From the NCBI GenBank assembly GCA_023525975.1, contig CM042020.1:110655207-110719206 (forward strand): a DNA stretch of 64,000 nt, given 5' to 3'. The notes under the pieces were generated by a model. The model saw nothing but the letters and a program-made list of their open reading frames with translations, was not told the DNA's origin and ran no database searches. This document shows, one piece after another, positions 11,026 to 21,600 of the stretch. The position numbers and the translations under genes are program-made. How positions within the stretch are numbered: the stretch's first letter is position 1; the number at the start of each line of letters is the position of its first letter. Source of the stretch: Smallanthus sonchifolius (lineage: Eukaryota; Streptophyta; Magnoliopsida; Asterales; Asteraceae).

Positions 11026-11349
11026 CTGGAAAAATATTGAATAAATATTTAAATATTTAATAATTATTCAATGTTGGGTATAATTTTGAGACTGATGCTG
11101 TCAATCGAAATTACAGTATCGTAACTACTAGTTTCGGTTGAACTTTTGTTCAATCGAAACTACTAGTTTCGGTTGAACTTTTGTGATTCCCGCACCCGTC
11201 TCTACCATTTCTGATTCGAGAGTGATACCGGATCCAGAGATTCCGCCTCTCTATCCGGACTGTTTGAAGGATTTCTCCGCAGATCTGTTCTTTCAGGTCT
11301 GCTCAGGACCTACATTCAATACTGAAAATATTAAATATTCAAAACTTAC
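11026..11349 (-). other. Intron in the MULE transposase gene
   Basis: On the minus strand the donor is a|GTAAGT at 11349 and the acceptor is TTTTTCCAG| ending at 11026. The intron is 324 bp, phase 1. Joining the flanks restores the transposase frame directly into VIHYVTKNWLDPYKEKF, which leads to the catalytic Glu. A frame through the intron stops within 10 bp of the donor. Confidence 0.75.
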
Positions 11350-12479
11350 TTCCTCGTTTGGCAGCATACAGTCGTTCGTAAAGCCGGTTGAAGTTGTACT
11401 GGTATATATCTGGCGTGGGAGACTCACATAATACCGACCATGAATACTTGAAATTTGCCCAATCTTCGTCTGTAAATGATGCCCTGCAATGTTTTGCGAT
11501 ATTCTCGTGTATGTGCCACCGACATAGGTTCTTAGAACAATCCGGAAATATTTTATCACATGCGTTCATAAGAGCTTTGTCCCTGTCTGTTACTATCACA
11601 TGCGGCTCCATACACTTTTGCAACATTGCTTTTATTTGCAGTAGCACCCAGACGAAGTTTTCCTGTCGTTCTTTTGATATAAATGCATGAGCGACGCAAA
11701 ACGACTGGTGTGTGGAGGTCACACCAACCACTTGGACAAATGGAAGTCTATACATGTTTGTTTTGTAAGTCGCGTCGATCATCAACACGTGCGGGAACGC
11801 ACGCCACATCTCAAACGATTTTGGATGAACAAAGAATATCTCCTCCACAATATTTGTGGCAGGATCTTCCCGAGTATAGTAGACGTATTTTTTAGAAGAA
11901 AGCAGGTTTTCCAGAATCTGCATTGGAGTTTCACCGACTCTCGTTTCGTTTTTTTATCTTTTGTATCGCATTATAAATGTCCTTTTTAATGCAACTACTC
12001 TCTGGGTTTTGTTCCCTTATAGTTGCCAGAATGTTTCGTGGCAACATGTTTTGCGAATACAACTTCGCCACCAAAAGTTGTTCCGACTGAGACAGTCTCC
12101 TCGCAAAGGAGTGCGTCTCAAGATGTTGACTAGGATCGTGGTTATGACTGTCATCCTTCACCGTTAATTTCCAATCACTAGTATTTTCTTGGTACTCTCC
12201 TTCTAATTTAAAGGGACAACCTATTTTCTTGCTACCGGCACGTCTAACCGTGGCAGTAGACGCACGTTCGCCGTGACGGTTACACACAAGCCACACCTTG
12301 ATAAACGGTTCCGTCGGATCGTCGCCTTTTCTCCTCGATCGTTGGGTGACAAGGACGTAACCATTCTCACGTCCTATCCTGACCGCCCAATCCACCAACT
12401 GTTCACGAGACTGAAAATTCTGGTCAGTTTTATACGACACGTTTTGATGGTTTTGTTCCTCGTCTTCGGACACGAAGTC

Positions 12480-12645
12480 GTCGGTTTGTTGTGTCGGGTA
12501 TGAGACTTCACCGTATACGTAGTCGTTGGTTTGTTGTGTCGGGTATGAGACTTCACCGTATACGTAGTCGTCGGTTTGTTGTGTCGGGTATGAGACTTCA
12601 CCGTATACGTAGTCGTTCGTGGGCTGTGTAAGGTAAGACGGTTCA
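12480..12645 (-). repeat. 45-bp tandem repeat in the transposase N-terminus
   Basis: A 45-bp unit is repeated about four times, encoding DDYVYGEVSYPTQQT-like 15-residue repeats. The central copies are nearly identical and the first is divergent. The length is a multiple of three, so copy-number change keeps the frame. Confidence 0.85.
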
Positions 12646-12928
12646 CCGTATACGAACTCGGGATTGCTCAGTGGCTCGTTCAAATCTGGAAGCCTTACCC
12701 GTTGATGAGAATAAACGTCGGACGAGACCTTCTCTCGGTTCACCTCTTGAACGCCAGAACTTTGCGGGTTGTTTTCCACCGACTCGTTAGAATATACCTG
12801 AAAACCGTAGTTACCATCCCACCACCAAGACATGTTTTTAATTTTTGTGAGATTGTTTGGAATTTTCTTTTGAAAGTATACGTTCGAATGAGAATATCGT
12901 GTGTCATTAAATACACAAAATTTGGGCC

Positions 12929-13206
12929 CTATACGCATCGTATAGGCCAATACGGTGCGTATAGGGTACGAGGTACTTTCTGCAACTAGTCATCCATCAC
13001 ATCTCTATACGTCGCGTATAGGTCAATACGAGGCGTATAGCGAGGTGATGGATGACTAGTTGCAGAAAGTACCTCGTACGCTATACGTCCTCGTATTGTC
13101 CTATACGATGCGTATAGGATTGGAATGACCATGTTGTAAGAGAATGTCCGGTATGGGAAATTGTGAAGGGCTATACGCATCGTATTGCCCTATATGATGC
13201 GTATAT
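12929..13206. repeat. Double-palindrome repeats, right end of MULE (4 copies)
   Basis: Copies lie at 12929-12964, 13005-13040, 13081-13117 and 13171-13206, with centres CAT, TCG, TCCT and ATG that differ from the left end. The nearest copy is about 96 bp upstream of the transposase ATG at 12833. Confidence 0.85.
12966..13079. repeat. Perfect 35-bp inverted repeat around one palindrome unit
   Basis: The left arm, 12966-13000 (starts gtacgaggtactttctgc), is the exact reverse complement of 13045-13079. The 44-base loop contains the double palindrome of 13005-13040. The arms are flanked by further palindrome units in mirrored order, so the whole 12929-13117 block is close to a large cruciform. 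Confidence 0.9.
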
Positions 13207-13250
13207 GGCCAAGTCCAAATAGCAATTCTCGTGTGCCATTAGTAGTCCCC

Positions 13251-15731
13251 TTAATTAAATGTGTCAGTCAGTTCGCATACATCGGATCGCACTCGAGTCT
13301 AACCCGGAACGTTGGTGATTAATCGAATTTAACATTACGAACATTAATAATTTATATTTAATATAAATTACGAGTTTATGTGATTTTTTTTATGTGATTA
13401 CGTGAATTATGTGATTATTATTGTTTTCGTATGTGTTTATCGTGTGTAAATCGTATTTAGTATTTTTATAAAAGTTATTGTTTTAAAAAAAATAAAAATC
13501 GAAAGTTGTAATTATTAATTAAGTTGTTATTTAATTAATTAGAGTTATGGAACTCTAGAAAGCCCGTAGCCCAACTTAAAAACCCATTAAGGACTAGATA
13601 ATGATAAAGTTTAAAAAAAAAATTAAAACATAAACCCTAATCCCCACCATTGCCGTCGACCCCATCCCCACCTCACCCTCTTGCGACCGAGAAGAAGAAA
13701 GCAACCCAAGCACCTCCGTTTGAGCTCTGATCTTGAAATTGAACGCGTATTCGGACTCCTTTCGACGTTTCTAACGTCTCTACGTAAGTCGTTTCGTTCA
13801 ATTCCGTCACTTTTTGATCCCTAAATTTTAGATCAAAACCCTAGTTCATCCAAACATGGATTTTTATAATAAAAATGTTAACTTTATTATTGTTTTGCAT
13901 GTATTTGTTGATTATATGGTTATTTGCAAAACCCTACATCCATGTGATTAGTAACGTGTTAAATATTGGAACTTTTTGATTATGTGAAGTATAGAAATCG
14001 CATGTTAGACGTGAAATATGATTAATATAGTTGTAAATATATTAGTTGAAAGATGTAAGATTGATTAGACGTGTTAATTTTGTGAATAAAGCGGGTAATG
14101 GACAACTTGTTAAAAATGGAAACTTTTTTATGATTTCTATCTTGCATGCTATACATGATTAGGATGATGTGATGATGGTTATGAGCTACTTGATACATGT
14201 TTAGATGATTTGTGAAATCAGATTTTGAATACATAACCCGGTTTTATGAACTTTCCAAATAAGGAAACTTTAATTTTTAAAAGTGGTTATAACTTGCTAT
14301 TTAGACATGCATGATATGGTTTGATGATAGATCTATGTTAGATAGGACACAATAACTGGTTGTAACGTGTTAGGTGTTTGAAATCACGCATGCTAGTCAT
14401 AGGTTACTAAAGTTGGAAACTTTGTCTTGAATTATGATTTGCATGTTTAGGTTCTAGACAATTGTTATGTGATGTGATGATCTAGAACATATTAGAGTGA
14501 GCCTACGAATATATCAATGATGATAGTTTCCAGGAAACACGAGTCCCGAACAAACTTTCTATTTATAGAAACCTGCTTTTTTTGGAAACTTTCTATTTAT
14601 AGAAACCTGCTATTTTTAGAAACTTACTATTTATAGAAACCTGCTATTTATGGAAACTTATCTTGTTAGAACAAATAGGATTTTGTTGCTAAGTGTTACA
14701 GCATGATCATTTGTGTATAATATAGAAGTATTATACTGAACAAACATTTAATCGTTAAACGGGTCACCAACGGGTCGTCGGGTCAAACTTGGTCAAACAT
14801 GAGTCAAACTTGTAAATTCTTTTCAAACACTTAAACAATGGGATTGTTTGGATACTTAGGGTTCGTATCAACTTGCACAAACACACACTTATAAACCGAT
14901 GTTTATAGGTGGCAGTTAGTCGTCAAGCATCCTAAGTTCGCTTTCTTTCGCACGCACTCTAAGGTGAGTTTCACGGCCCCTTTTCTTACGTTTTAAACTT
15001 GGGGGAGAAAACATGGGTATGAACATTTAGATCTTACGTTTCTTTTATATCACTTGTGTACTAAGCGCAAACATATCATGAAAGTCCTTACTTATCGAAC
15101 CGTTAGTATATGGGTTAGCGAGGTAATCTTGAGTAGTACTACTGGGCATTGACAAGCCCCACCCACGTTAGTCGCCCTAACACGACAGGTAGTCGAACGG
15201 GTGTAACATTGACCTAAACATTCACCATTGATTATGATAGTCATGGTGGGAGGCAGTACAAACATAAACAGTCAGCTTCGGTGTCGAAACGCTTTAGTAA
15301 CATGTACTAGGTTAGCTACCTATGATATAAATTGTAAATGGTTTTATCTAGTATTCTTTACAAACATTGAAACCTGTGAACTCACCAACCTAGTGTTGAC
15401 ACGTTTTAGCATGTTTTCTCAAGTCATTAAGGTACAAGCACAAGCTAAGGCATGCATGCATTCGAAGTTCATCATTTTCAAACTCAAGAACTATTTATTT
15501 AGTTTATTGTTGAACTACTTATTTTTGGCGCATGCTTTTCATTTAACTTTTCGCTTCCGCAGTCTTACATTAAATCAGTGTTTTCATTACTAGTGTTGCA
15601 TCGTGACTATGAGCAATACTAGTGGGTTTCTTAAACTCATATAGAGTCGTTCAAAGTAACTAATGACTGAGATCCTGGTATGTCACGCTCCTAACGGTAA
15701 AACTCCGTTAGTGGATTTTGGGGGTGTGACA
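13251..15731 (+). repeat. Element B 5' LTR, second part
   Basis: This starts with the right copy of the MULE target duplication (ttaattaa, 13251-13258), then matches the 3' LTR from about 30864 up to 32397. The 3' copy is cut off there; this copy continues to ...GGTGTGACA at 15731. Around 14550-14660 it holds an ~39-bp tandem repeat (tttctatttatagaaacctg). The short frame at 14022-14234 recurs at 31609 only because it lies in the LTR; it is not a gene. Confidence 0.85.
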
Positions 15732-15734
15732 GAT

Positions 15735-15746
15735 TGGTATCAGAGA
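15735..15746 (+). promoter_or_regulatory. Primer binding site of element B
   Basis: TGGTATCAGAGA begins four bases after the LTR end and matches the 3' end complement of initiator-methionine tRNA, the usual primer for plant gypsy elements. Confidence 0.8.
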
Positions 15747-15855
15747 CATTGGTTATAGAGAACTAGGAAATGCATACTAGACTATAACCACGTACATGCA
15801 TTAGTTACACATCACTTACACTCAAACATGGCACTCACTCATCCCGTTACAGGAA

Positions 15856-16167
15856 ATGTCAACCCCGCCTAATTCATCCGCATCCCCAGTCGTTCAGGAG
15901 CACGATGTTCCTACCGTACCTTTGCAAGAGCCGAGGAGACGTCGACTCAACCCGATCAATACCACTGTAGGGTATGACGAGCCTATTCATGTGCGTGTCA
16001 GAGGTAACACGCAGGACTGGGATTGGTATCCCGATAGGATCAGGAACTGGATCCGCGAGGAGGAAGTCCCACCTCTACTCACTATTGACATTGCTTCTTC
16101 TTCTTCATCATATTCTGTGCGAGCTTCGCCACCATTACAGTACCCCTATGAGCAGGTAATAGCTGCC
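15856..16167 (+). pseudogene. Extra ORF upstream of gag in element B, first part
   Basis: It opens with MSTPPNSSASPVVQEHD and has a basic stretch (EPRRRRLN), then NTQDWDWYPDRIRNWIREEE. No known domain is recognised. It is interrupted at 16167 by insertion of element A and resumes at 25336. The sense orientation and position between the primer binding site and gag make it an additional retrotransposon ORF rather than chance. Its function is unknown. Confidence 0.55.
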
Positions 16168-16671
16168 TGTAACATCCCAAAATAAATGAGGATTTTAAAT
16201 AACGGGTTGAACCGGGACGAACGGGATAAAAGGGCGAGGCGTAACGGGCCGGGCCGGTTGGGCCGGCAAACTTGAAGGAATGGGGGGTTTCCTCCCTTTA
16301 AATAGCCAACACACACACACCATTTCTCTCATTTGCAAGAATCTAGAGAGAGAAACCGTAGAGAGAGAAAGTTGGCGGATCGACCCGAGATTGAAGGAGC
16401 TTGTTGCTACTGAACTCGTGAGCAAAACCTCCGGATCAGAATCTCGAAATCAGGTAACACCCGAACCAAATCTGAGTTTTTGTTCGTTTTTGGGTTTTCG
16501 GGTATTTTTGTGAAAATGACGGGTTTTTATAAACCAAATGAGGAAAGGGTTATAAATCTGGAATCACGAAAGGAAAATACACGTTTTGAATACAAAAAGT
16601 CCGGATCTTGACAAGATCGGACCTGCATGCGAAAGTTAGGGTTTTTGGGGAAGATAGCTGAGTTCTGCAGG

Positions 16672-16866
16672 TATCGAAACTAGAGTTTCGAGTGGCCTGC
16701 AGGTTTCGAAACTAGAAGTTTCGAGTGACCTGCAGTTGTCGAAACTAGAAGTTTCGAGTGACCTGCAGTTGTCGAAACTAGAAGTTTCGAGTGACCTGCA
16801 GTTATCGAAACTAGAAGTTTCGATGGGCCTGCACCTGTCGAAACTAAGTAGTTTCGATAGGTCTGC
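16672..16866. repeat. Tandem dyad array in the LTR of element A
   Basis: Six ~31-bp units each contain the near-perfect palindrome TCGAAACT-AGA-AGTTTCGA followed by a cctgcag-like spacer (GAGTGACCTGCAG). The end units carry altered loops (AAGT and a missing A) but keep both arms. The same array is in the 3' LTR at 23733-23926. Confidence 0.9.
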
Positions 16867-17459
16867 ATCAGTAAGTGAAGTCAGTGTATTCACCTGTAAC
16901 AGAACGAGTAAACCGTTAGAGTCGGGATTTAGGTCTGATGTGTATTTAATTAATCAATTCAGATCGGAAGTGACGTTGTTGGACCTTTGTTTAGGACAAC
17001 CCAAGAGTAACTTATAAGGTGAGTTCTAGAAGCCCTTCTTTAAATGTTTTAATTAATATTTTTGGGCTGGTGTGCATACATACGAAACGATGTTTACGAA
17101 ATGATGTTTACGAAATGAGGTATATAAAACGATGTTTACGAAGGACGATGTTATGAAATGTTTTGCCAAACGAAGTTTATGAAAGGTTTACGAATGAAGT
17201 GTTATTTAATAAAACGTACGAATGCTTTAACTAAAACGAGGTAAAGTTTTTATGAAAGTCACGAATGAACGAATCTGCCACGAGTTCCTACGGGAGCTAA
17301 GGTATGTATGTATGTATTGGCCTCACCTTACGGGGGCCTATGTGGCTGGCTAACGGTTGTACAACTGGTTGAGGATGGGGTGACGACGGTCGCCCATGGG
17401 ATTACCGGGATCCCGATGGAAGGTACTATTCCTTGCGGGGAAATATTGCCTATGGTGTG

Positions 17460-17790
17460 TATGGTCTACCTAGAGGTAACGAGCCTTAGGAGACGTGTGT
17501 ATGGTCTACCTAGAGGTAACGAGCCTTAGGAGACGTGTGTATGGTCTACCTAGAGGTAACGAGCCTTAGGAGACGTATGTTTGGTCCACCTAGAGGTAAC
17601 GAGCCTTAGGGGACCTGTGTGACGGATGACTTAGAGGTAACGAGCCTTAAGTTCATCCGCTGGTATGTGCTGTCTACCTAGAGGTAACGAGCCTTAGGAG
17701 ACATATGTTTGGTTCACCTAGAGGTAACGAGCCTTAGGGGACCTGTGTGACGGATGACTTAGAGGTAACGAGCCTTAAGTTCATCCGCTG
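17460..17790 (+). repeat. 29-41 bp tandem repeat array in the LTR of element A
   Basis: Eight copies of the core TAGAGGTAACGAGCCTTA alternate with two spacer types (ggagacgtgtgtatggtc and gttcatccgctgg). The array is copied in the 3' LTR at 24521-24850. The repeats differ in spacing and sit inside a retrotransposon LTR, so they are not a CRISPR array. Confidence 0.9.
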
Positions 17791-18272
17791 GTACGCGACG
17801 AATGGAATTGACGGTTACAAAAAGGCGCAGATTCGGTTCATGTCGACTTATGTGTTATGTTGCGATGTTATGATGATGTTAAGTTAATGCATGTTTTACG
17901 TACGCTTTTGTTAAACAAATGTATGTTATGTTTTTGGCAAAATGTTTATGTTAAGGTTTTATGTAAAGCTAGAACTCACCAGCGTAGCTGACCTTTTTAG
18001 TATGCACATTCAGGTTAAGGAAGTTATGATGATGGACGGTGATGCTGGGCGGCTTGAGGAGTTACCCGGATGATATGAAGACTGGCATCCCGTTTCGAGT
18101 TGTTTTTGTTATGTACATGTATTTGAAAATGTTACGCTTCCGCATGTAGAACAGTTATGTTATGTAATGAACGAAATTTTCCGCTGCGTTATTTTGATAT
18201 AAGAGTTTAAGAACTGTTTGTGAATGAGTAAATCCAACCAGTGAGGCCTCCCGGGTTAGGGGCCTGACAAGT

Positions 18273-18284
18273 TGGTATCAGAGC
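18273..18284 (+). promoter_or_regulatory. Primer binding site of element A
   Basis: TGGTATCAGAGC, three bases after the 5' LTR end, is complementary to the 3' end of initiator-methionine tRNA. Confidence 0.9.
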
Positions 18285-18607
18285 AATAGTTTAAGAGATT
18301 TGGACACTCCCTGTGTCTGAACTTAAACTGAGAATGGGACCGAAAGCGGATGCCAGTACGGGTAACTCGAGCCACAGCATCAGGTATGAAGGTAGTGTAT
18401 ATATATTTACATATATAGTATGCCTTAGGAAGAGTTAGGAAAGGACTTGTGTTCTGATGGAATCACAAAGGTGGTCAAATAGAAATCGAAAGGTAGTGTA
18501 ATGGTTAATTACAGATGGCCAGTGTATATTAACATCTTACAATGCTTGTTGAATTCTATTTGTTAACTAGCGTGATAACATTGGATTTCCTTGTCTTATA
18601 GAACGAA

Positions 18608-21600
18608 ATGGCGAGGAGAGGAAACGGAAGGCGTGGTGGCCGTACCGGTGGTCGTACCGGCGGTCGAAATGGTGGGCGTGGCAGGATTCCTGCGCGCCAA
18701 GAGCACAGCGAAGAAGGAAGTGTTCACACTGAACCGACGGTTAGTGTGCATGGAACTGAACAGACACAGGTTGCAGAACAACCTTTCACTTTTGAACCAG
18801 AAGTGAGAGCAGCCATAGCTCGAGAGTTCTCCGAGTTGATGAAGAATTCTCTGCCAGGTCTGTTGGCAGAAGCATTGAAGCAGGTCAATGGGGAAGGTGG
18901 GTCTAACCCGACGGTTGATACCCCGAACAATGAGACCGACAATGCACCGCCTGCTCGCGGATGCGATTATAAGTCCTTTAAGGCATGTGACCCGCCAATT
19001 TTGACTGGGAAGAAGGACGCGGTGGCTACTTTTGACTGGGTAATTCGTATGGAGGCCGCCATTCGTCTGAGCGAATGCCGAGCAAATCAGGTTGTGAAAT
19101 TTGCTGCTAACTCCTTGAGGGAGGAAGCATCCCACTGGTGGGAAGGTGTACGTCAGGCAAAAGGGAGCGAGATTGTGGATGCAATGACGTGGGCTGACTT
19201 GAAAACTTTGGTGATCAAGAATTTCTGCCCAAGGAACGAGATTGAGAAGGTAGAGAGGGAATTTCTGGGTTTGAAGGCCGGGAACATGACGCACCGGCAA
19301 TATACAACCCGATTCAATGAACTGGCACGTCTGGTGCCACACCTTGTCACTACTGAAGAGAGAAAGATTGCCTGCTATATTCATGGGTTGCCGGACCAGG
19401 TCCGCACCTATGTTAAGGCAAACGCCCCTACTACCTATGATTCGGTAGTAGAACTGAGCGGCGTAGTATTTGATGATCTGGCACTGAATGTCGCCGCCAT
19501 CGAGGAACCAAAGAAGAGACCGAGCTTCTCAAACAAGCGAACTGGTAGAAAGATGTTTGGGGCTCGCGATAAAAGGGCTCGGGTGGATGAGCCGACTATT
19601 TGTAAGAAGTGTGGAAAGGAGCATGTAGGTGAATGTAGACTGGGATCTAACCTGTGCTTTAAGTGTGGCAAGACCGGACACTACGCCCGTGAGTGCACAC
19701 AACACTACAAGTGCTACAACTGTGGGGATTCCGGTCATCTGAGTAGGGACTGCCCGAAGCCAAGGATGGGGGAAACCGGGAAGGGAAAGGGCCCGGAAAA
19801 GAAGGGAGAGGGATCTCGTGCAAAGACTCGTGCGTACGCGCTGACGCAAGACCAGGCCAGAATGGACCCCGACGTGGCGTCAGGTACGTTCGTCCTTGAC
19901 AACACTTTTGTTTCTGTGTTATTTGATTCGGGTGCCAGTAAGAGTTTTATATCTGCGACTTTTTGTAAGAGAGTGAAGTACGCTGTAAGTATACTAGAAA
20001 GGGCCTTTAGCGTAGAAACCGCTGAGGGTAGAACTGCGAGAGTGACCGAAGTAGTTGACGATTCCACGATAAAGATAGAAGGCCATAGATTTCCCGTCAG
20101 ATTGTTCGTTATGGTTTTGGGAGGGTTTGATGTCGTGTTAGGTATGGATTGGCTAACTGCCAACGAGGCTCAGATTATATGCAAACGAAAGATAATCCAA
20201 CTCAAGGCTCCGGATGGTAGCGAAGTTGAAGTACTTGGGGATCGCGACGCCCCGATGCCTAACGTCATCTCGATGATTAGGGCAACAAAGTACCTGAGGC
20301 GCGGATGCGAGGCTTATCTGGTGTACGTAATTGACAAGTGTAAGGAAGTGAAAGAACTGGACGATGTACCCGTGGTACGCGAGTACCCGGAGGTGTTTCC
20401 AGAGGAGTTGCCTGGGATACCACCTGGCAGAGAGATTGAGTTTCGAATTGACTTAGTACCAGATGCCCAGCCCGTTGCTAAGGCTCCATATCGACTAGCA
20501 CCTGTGGAGATGAAGGAACTAATGGCACAACTAGACGAATTACTTGAGAAAGGATTTATCCAACCGAGCATCTCGCCTTGGGGTGCTCCGGTGTTGTTTG
20601 TGAAGAAGAAGGATGGGTCGATGAGAATGTGTATTGATTATCGCGAGTTGAACAAGCGTACGGTGAGGAACAAGTACCCATTACCAAGGATCGACGACCT
20701 GTTCGATCAATTACAGGGCGCAAGTTGGTTCTCAAAAATTGACCTTCGATCCGGGTACCATCAGTTGAAGGTAAGGGAAGAAGACATACCGAAAACCGCG
20801 TTTCGCACGCGTTATGGACATTTCGAGTTCCGCGTAATGTCCTTCGGATTGACGAACGCCCCCGCAGCGTTCATGGATTTGATGAATAGGGTGTGTCGAC
20901 CGATGCTGGACCGATCGGTAATTGTGTTCATTGATGATATCCTCGTCTACTCCAAGAATGAGGGTGATCACGCTTGTCATTTGAAGGAAGTGTTGGAAGC
21001 TCTAAAGAAGGAGAAGTTGTATGCTAAGTTCTCCAAATGCGCGTTCTGGCTTAGGGAAGTCCAATTCCTAGGTCACGTCATTAACCCGAACGGCATTATG
21101 GTAGACCCAGCAAAGATAACGACGGTAAGGGACTGGGATATTCCTAAGACGCCAACGGAGATCCGCAGTTTCTTAGGGTTGGCAGGCTACTATCGGAGAT
21201 TCATTCAGGATTTCTCGAAAATAGCTTCGCCATTGACAAAGTTGACACGAAAGGAAGAAAAGTACGAATGGGGTCCGAAGCAGGATGAGGCATTTAAGGA
21301 GTTAAAAGAAAAGCTAACCCAAACTCCAGTCTTGGCCCTTCCCGAGGGCAATGAAGACCTGGTGGTATACTCTGACGCTTCGGGTCAGGGGTTGGGGTGT
21401 GTGCTGATGCAACGTGGAAGAGTGATCGCATACGCATCACGACAGCTGAAGGTTCATGAAGTCAACTATCCGACTCACGATTTGGAACTTGCTGCTGTTG
21501 TGTTTGCATTAAAAATTTGGAGGCACTACCTCTATGGGGTAAAGTTTACCATATACTCCGATCACAAAAGTCTGAAGTACTTCTTCGAGCAAAAGGAGTT

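Larger units (their letters stand above)
9476..12833 (-). pseudogene. MULE transposase with SWIM and OTU protease domains, disabled
   Basis: I take the ATG at 12833 (MSWWWDGNYGF); the ORF can be extended to 12950, but that part translates a palindrome. Domains in order: an N-terminal tandem repeat (12480-12640), a FAR1/FHY3-type DNA-binding region with an HNH zinc ligand pair (about 12390-12130), and an RNase H-fold MULE transposase. The catalytic Asp are at 11774-11776 (MIDATYKT) and 11585-11587 (VTDRDK). The Glu is at 10913-10915 (NRVES), after a 324-bp intron (11026-11349, GT-AG). Then come a SWIM-like zinc motif (CGCQLFSSCGLPYAC) and an OTU cysteine-protease domain with catalytic-type DGNCGFR and a downstream HFIHV histidine. 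Defects: a frameshift near 11931, in-frame TAG at 10907-10909 (two codons after the catalytic Glu) and TAG at 9944-9946 inside the OTU domain. The transposase would catalyse DNA cut-and-paste; OTU domains are deubiquitinases in other proteins. Confidence 0.85.
6587..13250 (-). mobile_element. Mutator-like element (MULE) with two genes, inserted in the LTR of B
   Basis: The uninterrupted sequence in the 3' LTR of B (30855-30870) defines the insertion exactly: the 8-bp ttaattaa is present at both edges (6579-6586 and 13251-13258). The ends are imperfect ~40-bp inverted repeats (left GGGCGATTCTAACCACACAC, right in reverse GGGGACTACTAATGGCACAC, both continuing to a TTGCTA.TTGGA word). Two genes lie on the minus strand: a transposase-SWIM-OTU gene (9476-12833) and an ATHILA-like ORF (7175-8509). 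Both are broken by stop codons. Clusters of a double-palindrome repeat lie at both ends and between the genes. Long AT-rich spacers are at 6860-7170, 8520-8660 and 9235-9470. Confidence 0.85.
16168..18269 (+). repeat. Element A 5' LTR
   Basis: It starts TGTAACATCCCAAAATAA and ends GGGGCCTGACA. Inside are two repeat arrays: hairpin-forming units (16672-16866) and eight copies of TAGAGGTAACGAGCCTTA (17469-17780). A TATA-like word (ctttaaatagcc, near 16299) is followed by CT/GA-rich sequence and may be the promoter region. That placement is inference. Confidence 0.95.

Noticed and set aside
9476..12833. Host FAR1-related gene rather than a transposon
   Set aside because: It lies within precise TIR and TSD borders, with an empty site in the other LTR, and carries stops; it is element-borne.
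14022..14234. 70-codon frame repeated identically at 31609
   Set aside because: The identity is because both are LTR copies of element B. AT-rich, no family.
16636..16893. 85-codon repetitive frame (and its copy at 23697)
   Set aside because: Translation of the hairpin tandem repeat in the LTR of A; not a protein gene.
17460..17790. CRISPR-like repeat array
   Set aside because: Spacers are themselves repeated and of two types, the array lies in an LTR and is duplicated in the other LTR, and the host is a plant.
18596..19384. 262-codon frame on the minus strand
   Set aside because: It is the shadow of the intact Gag-Pol frame of element A on the plus strand and has no family resemblance.
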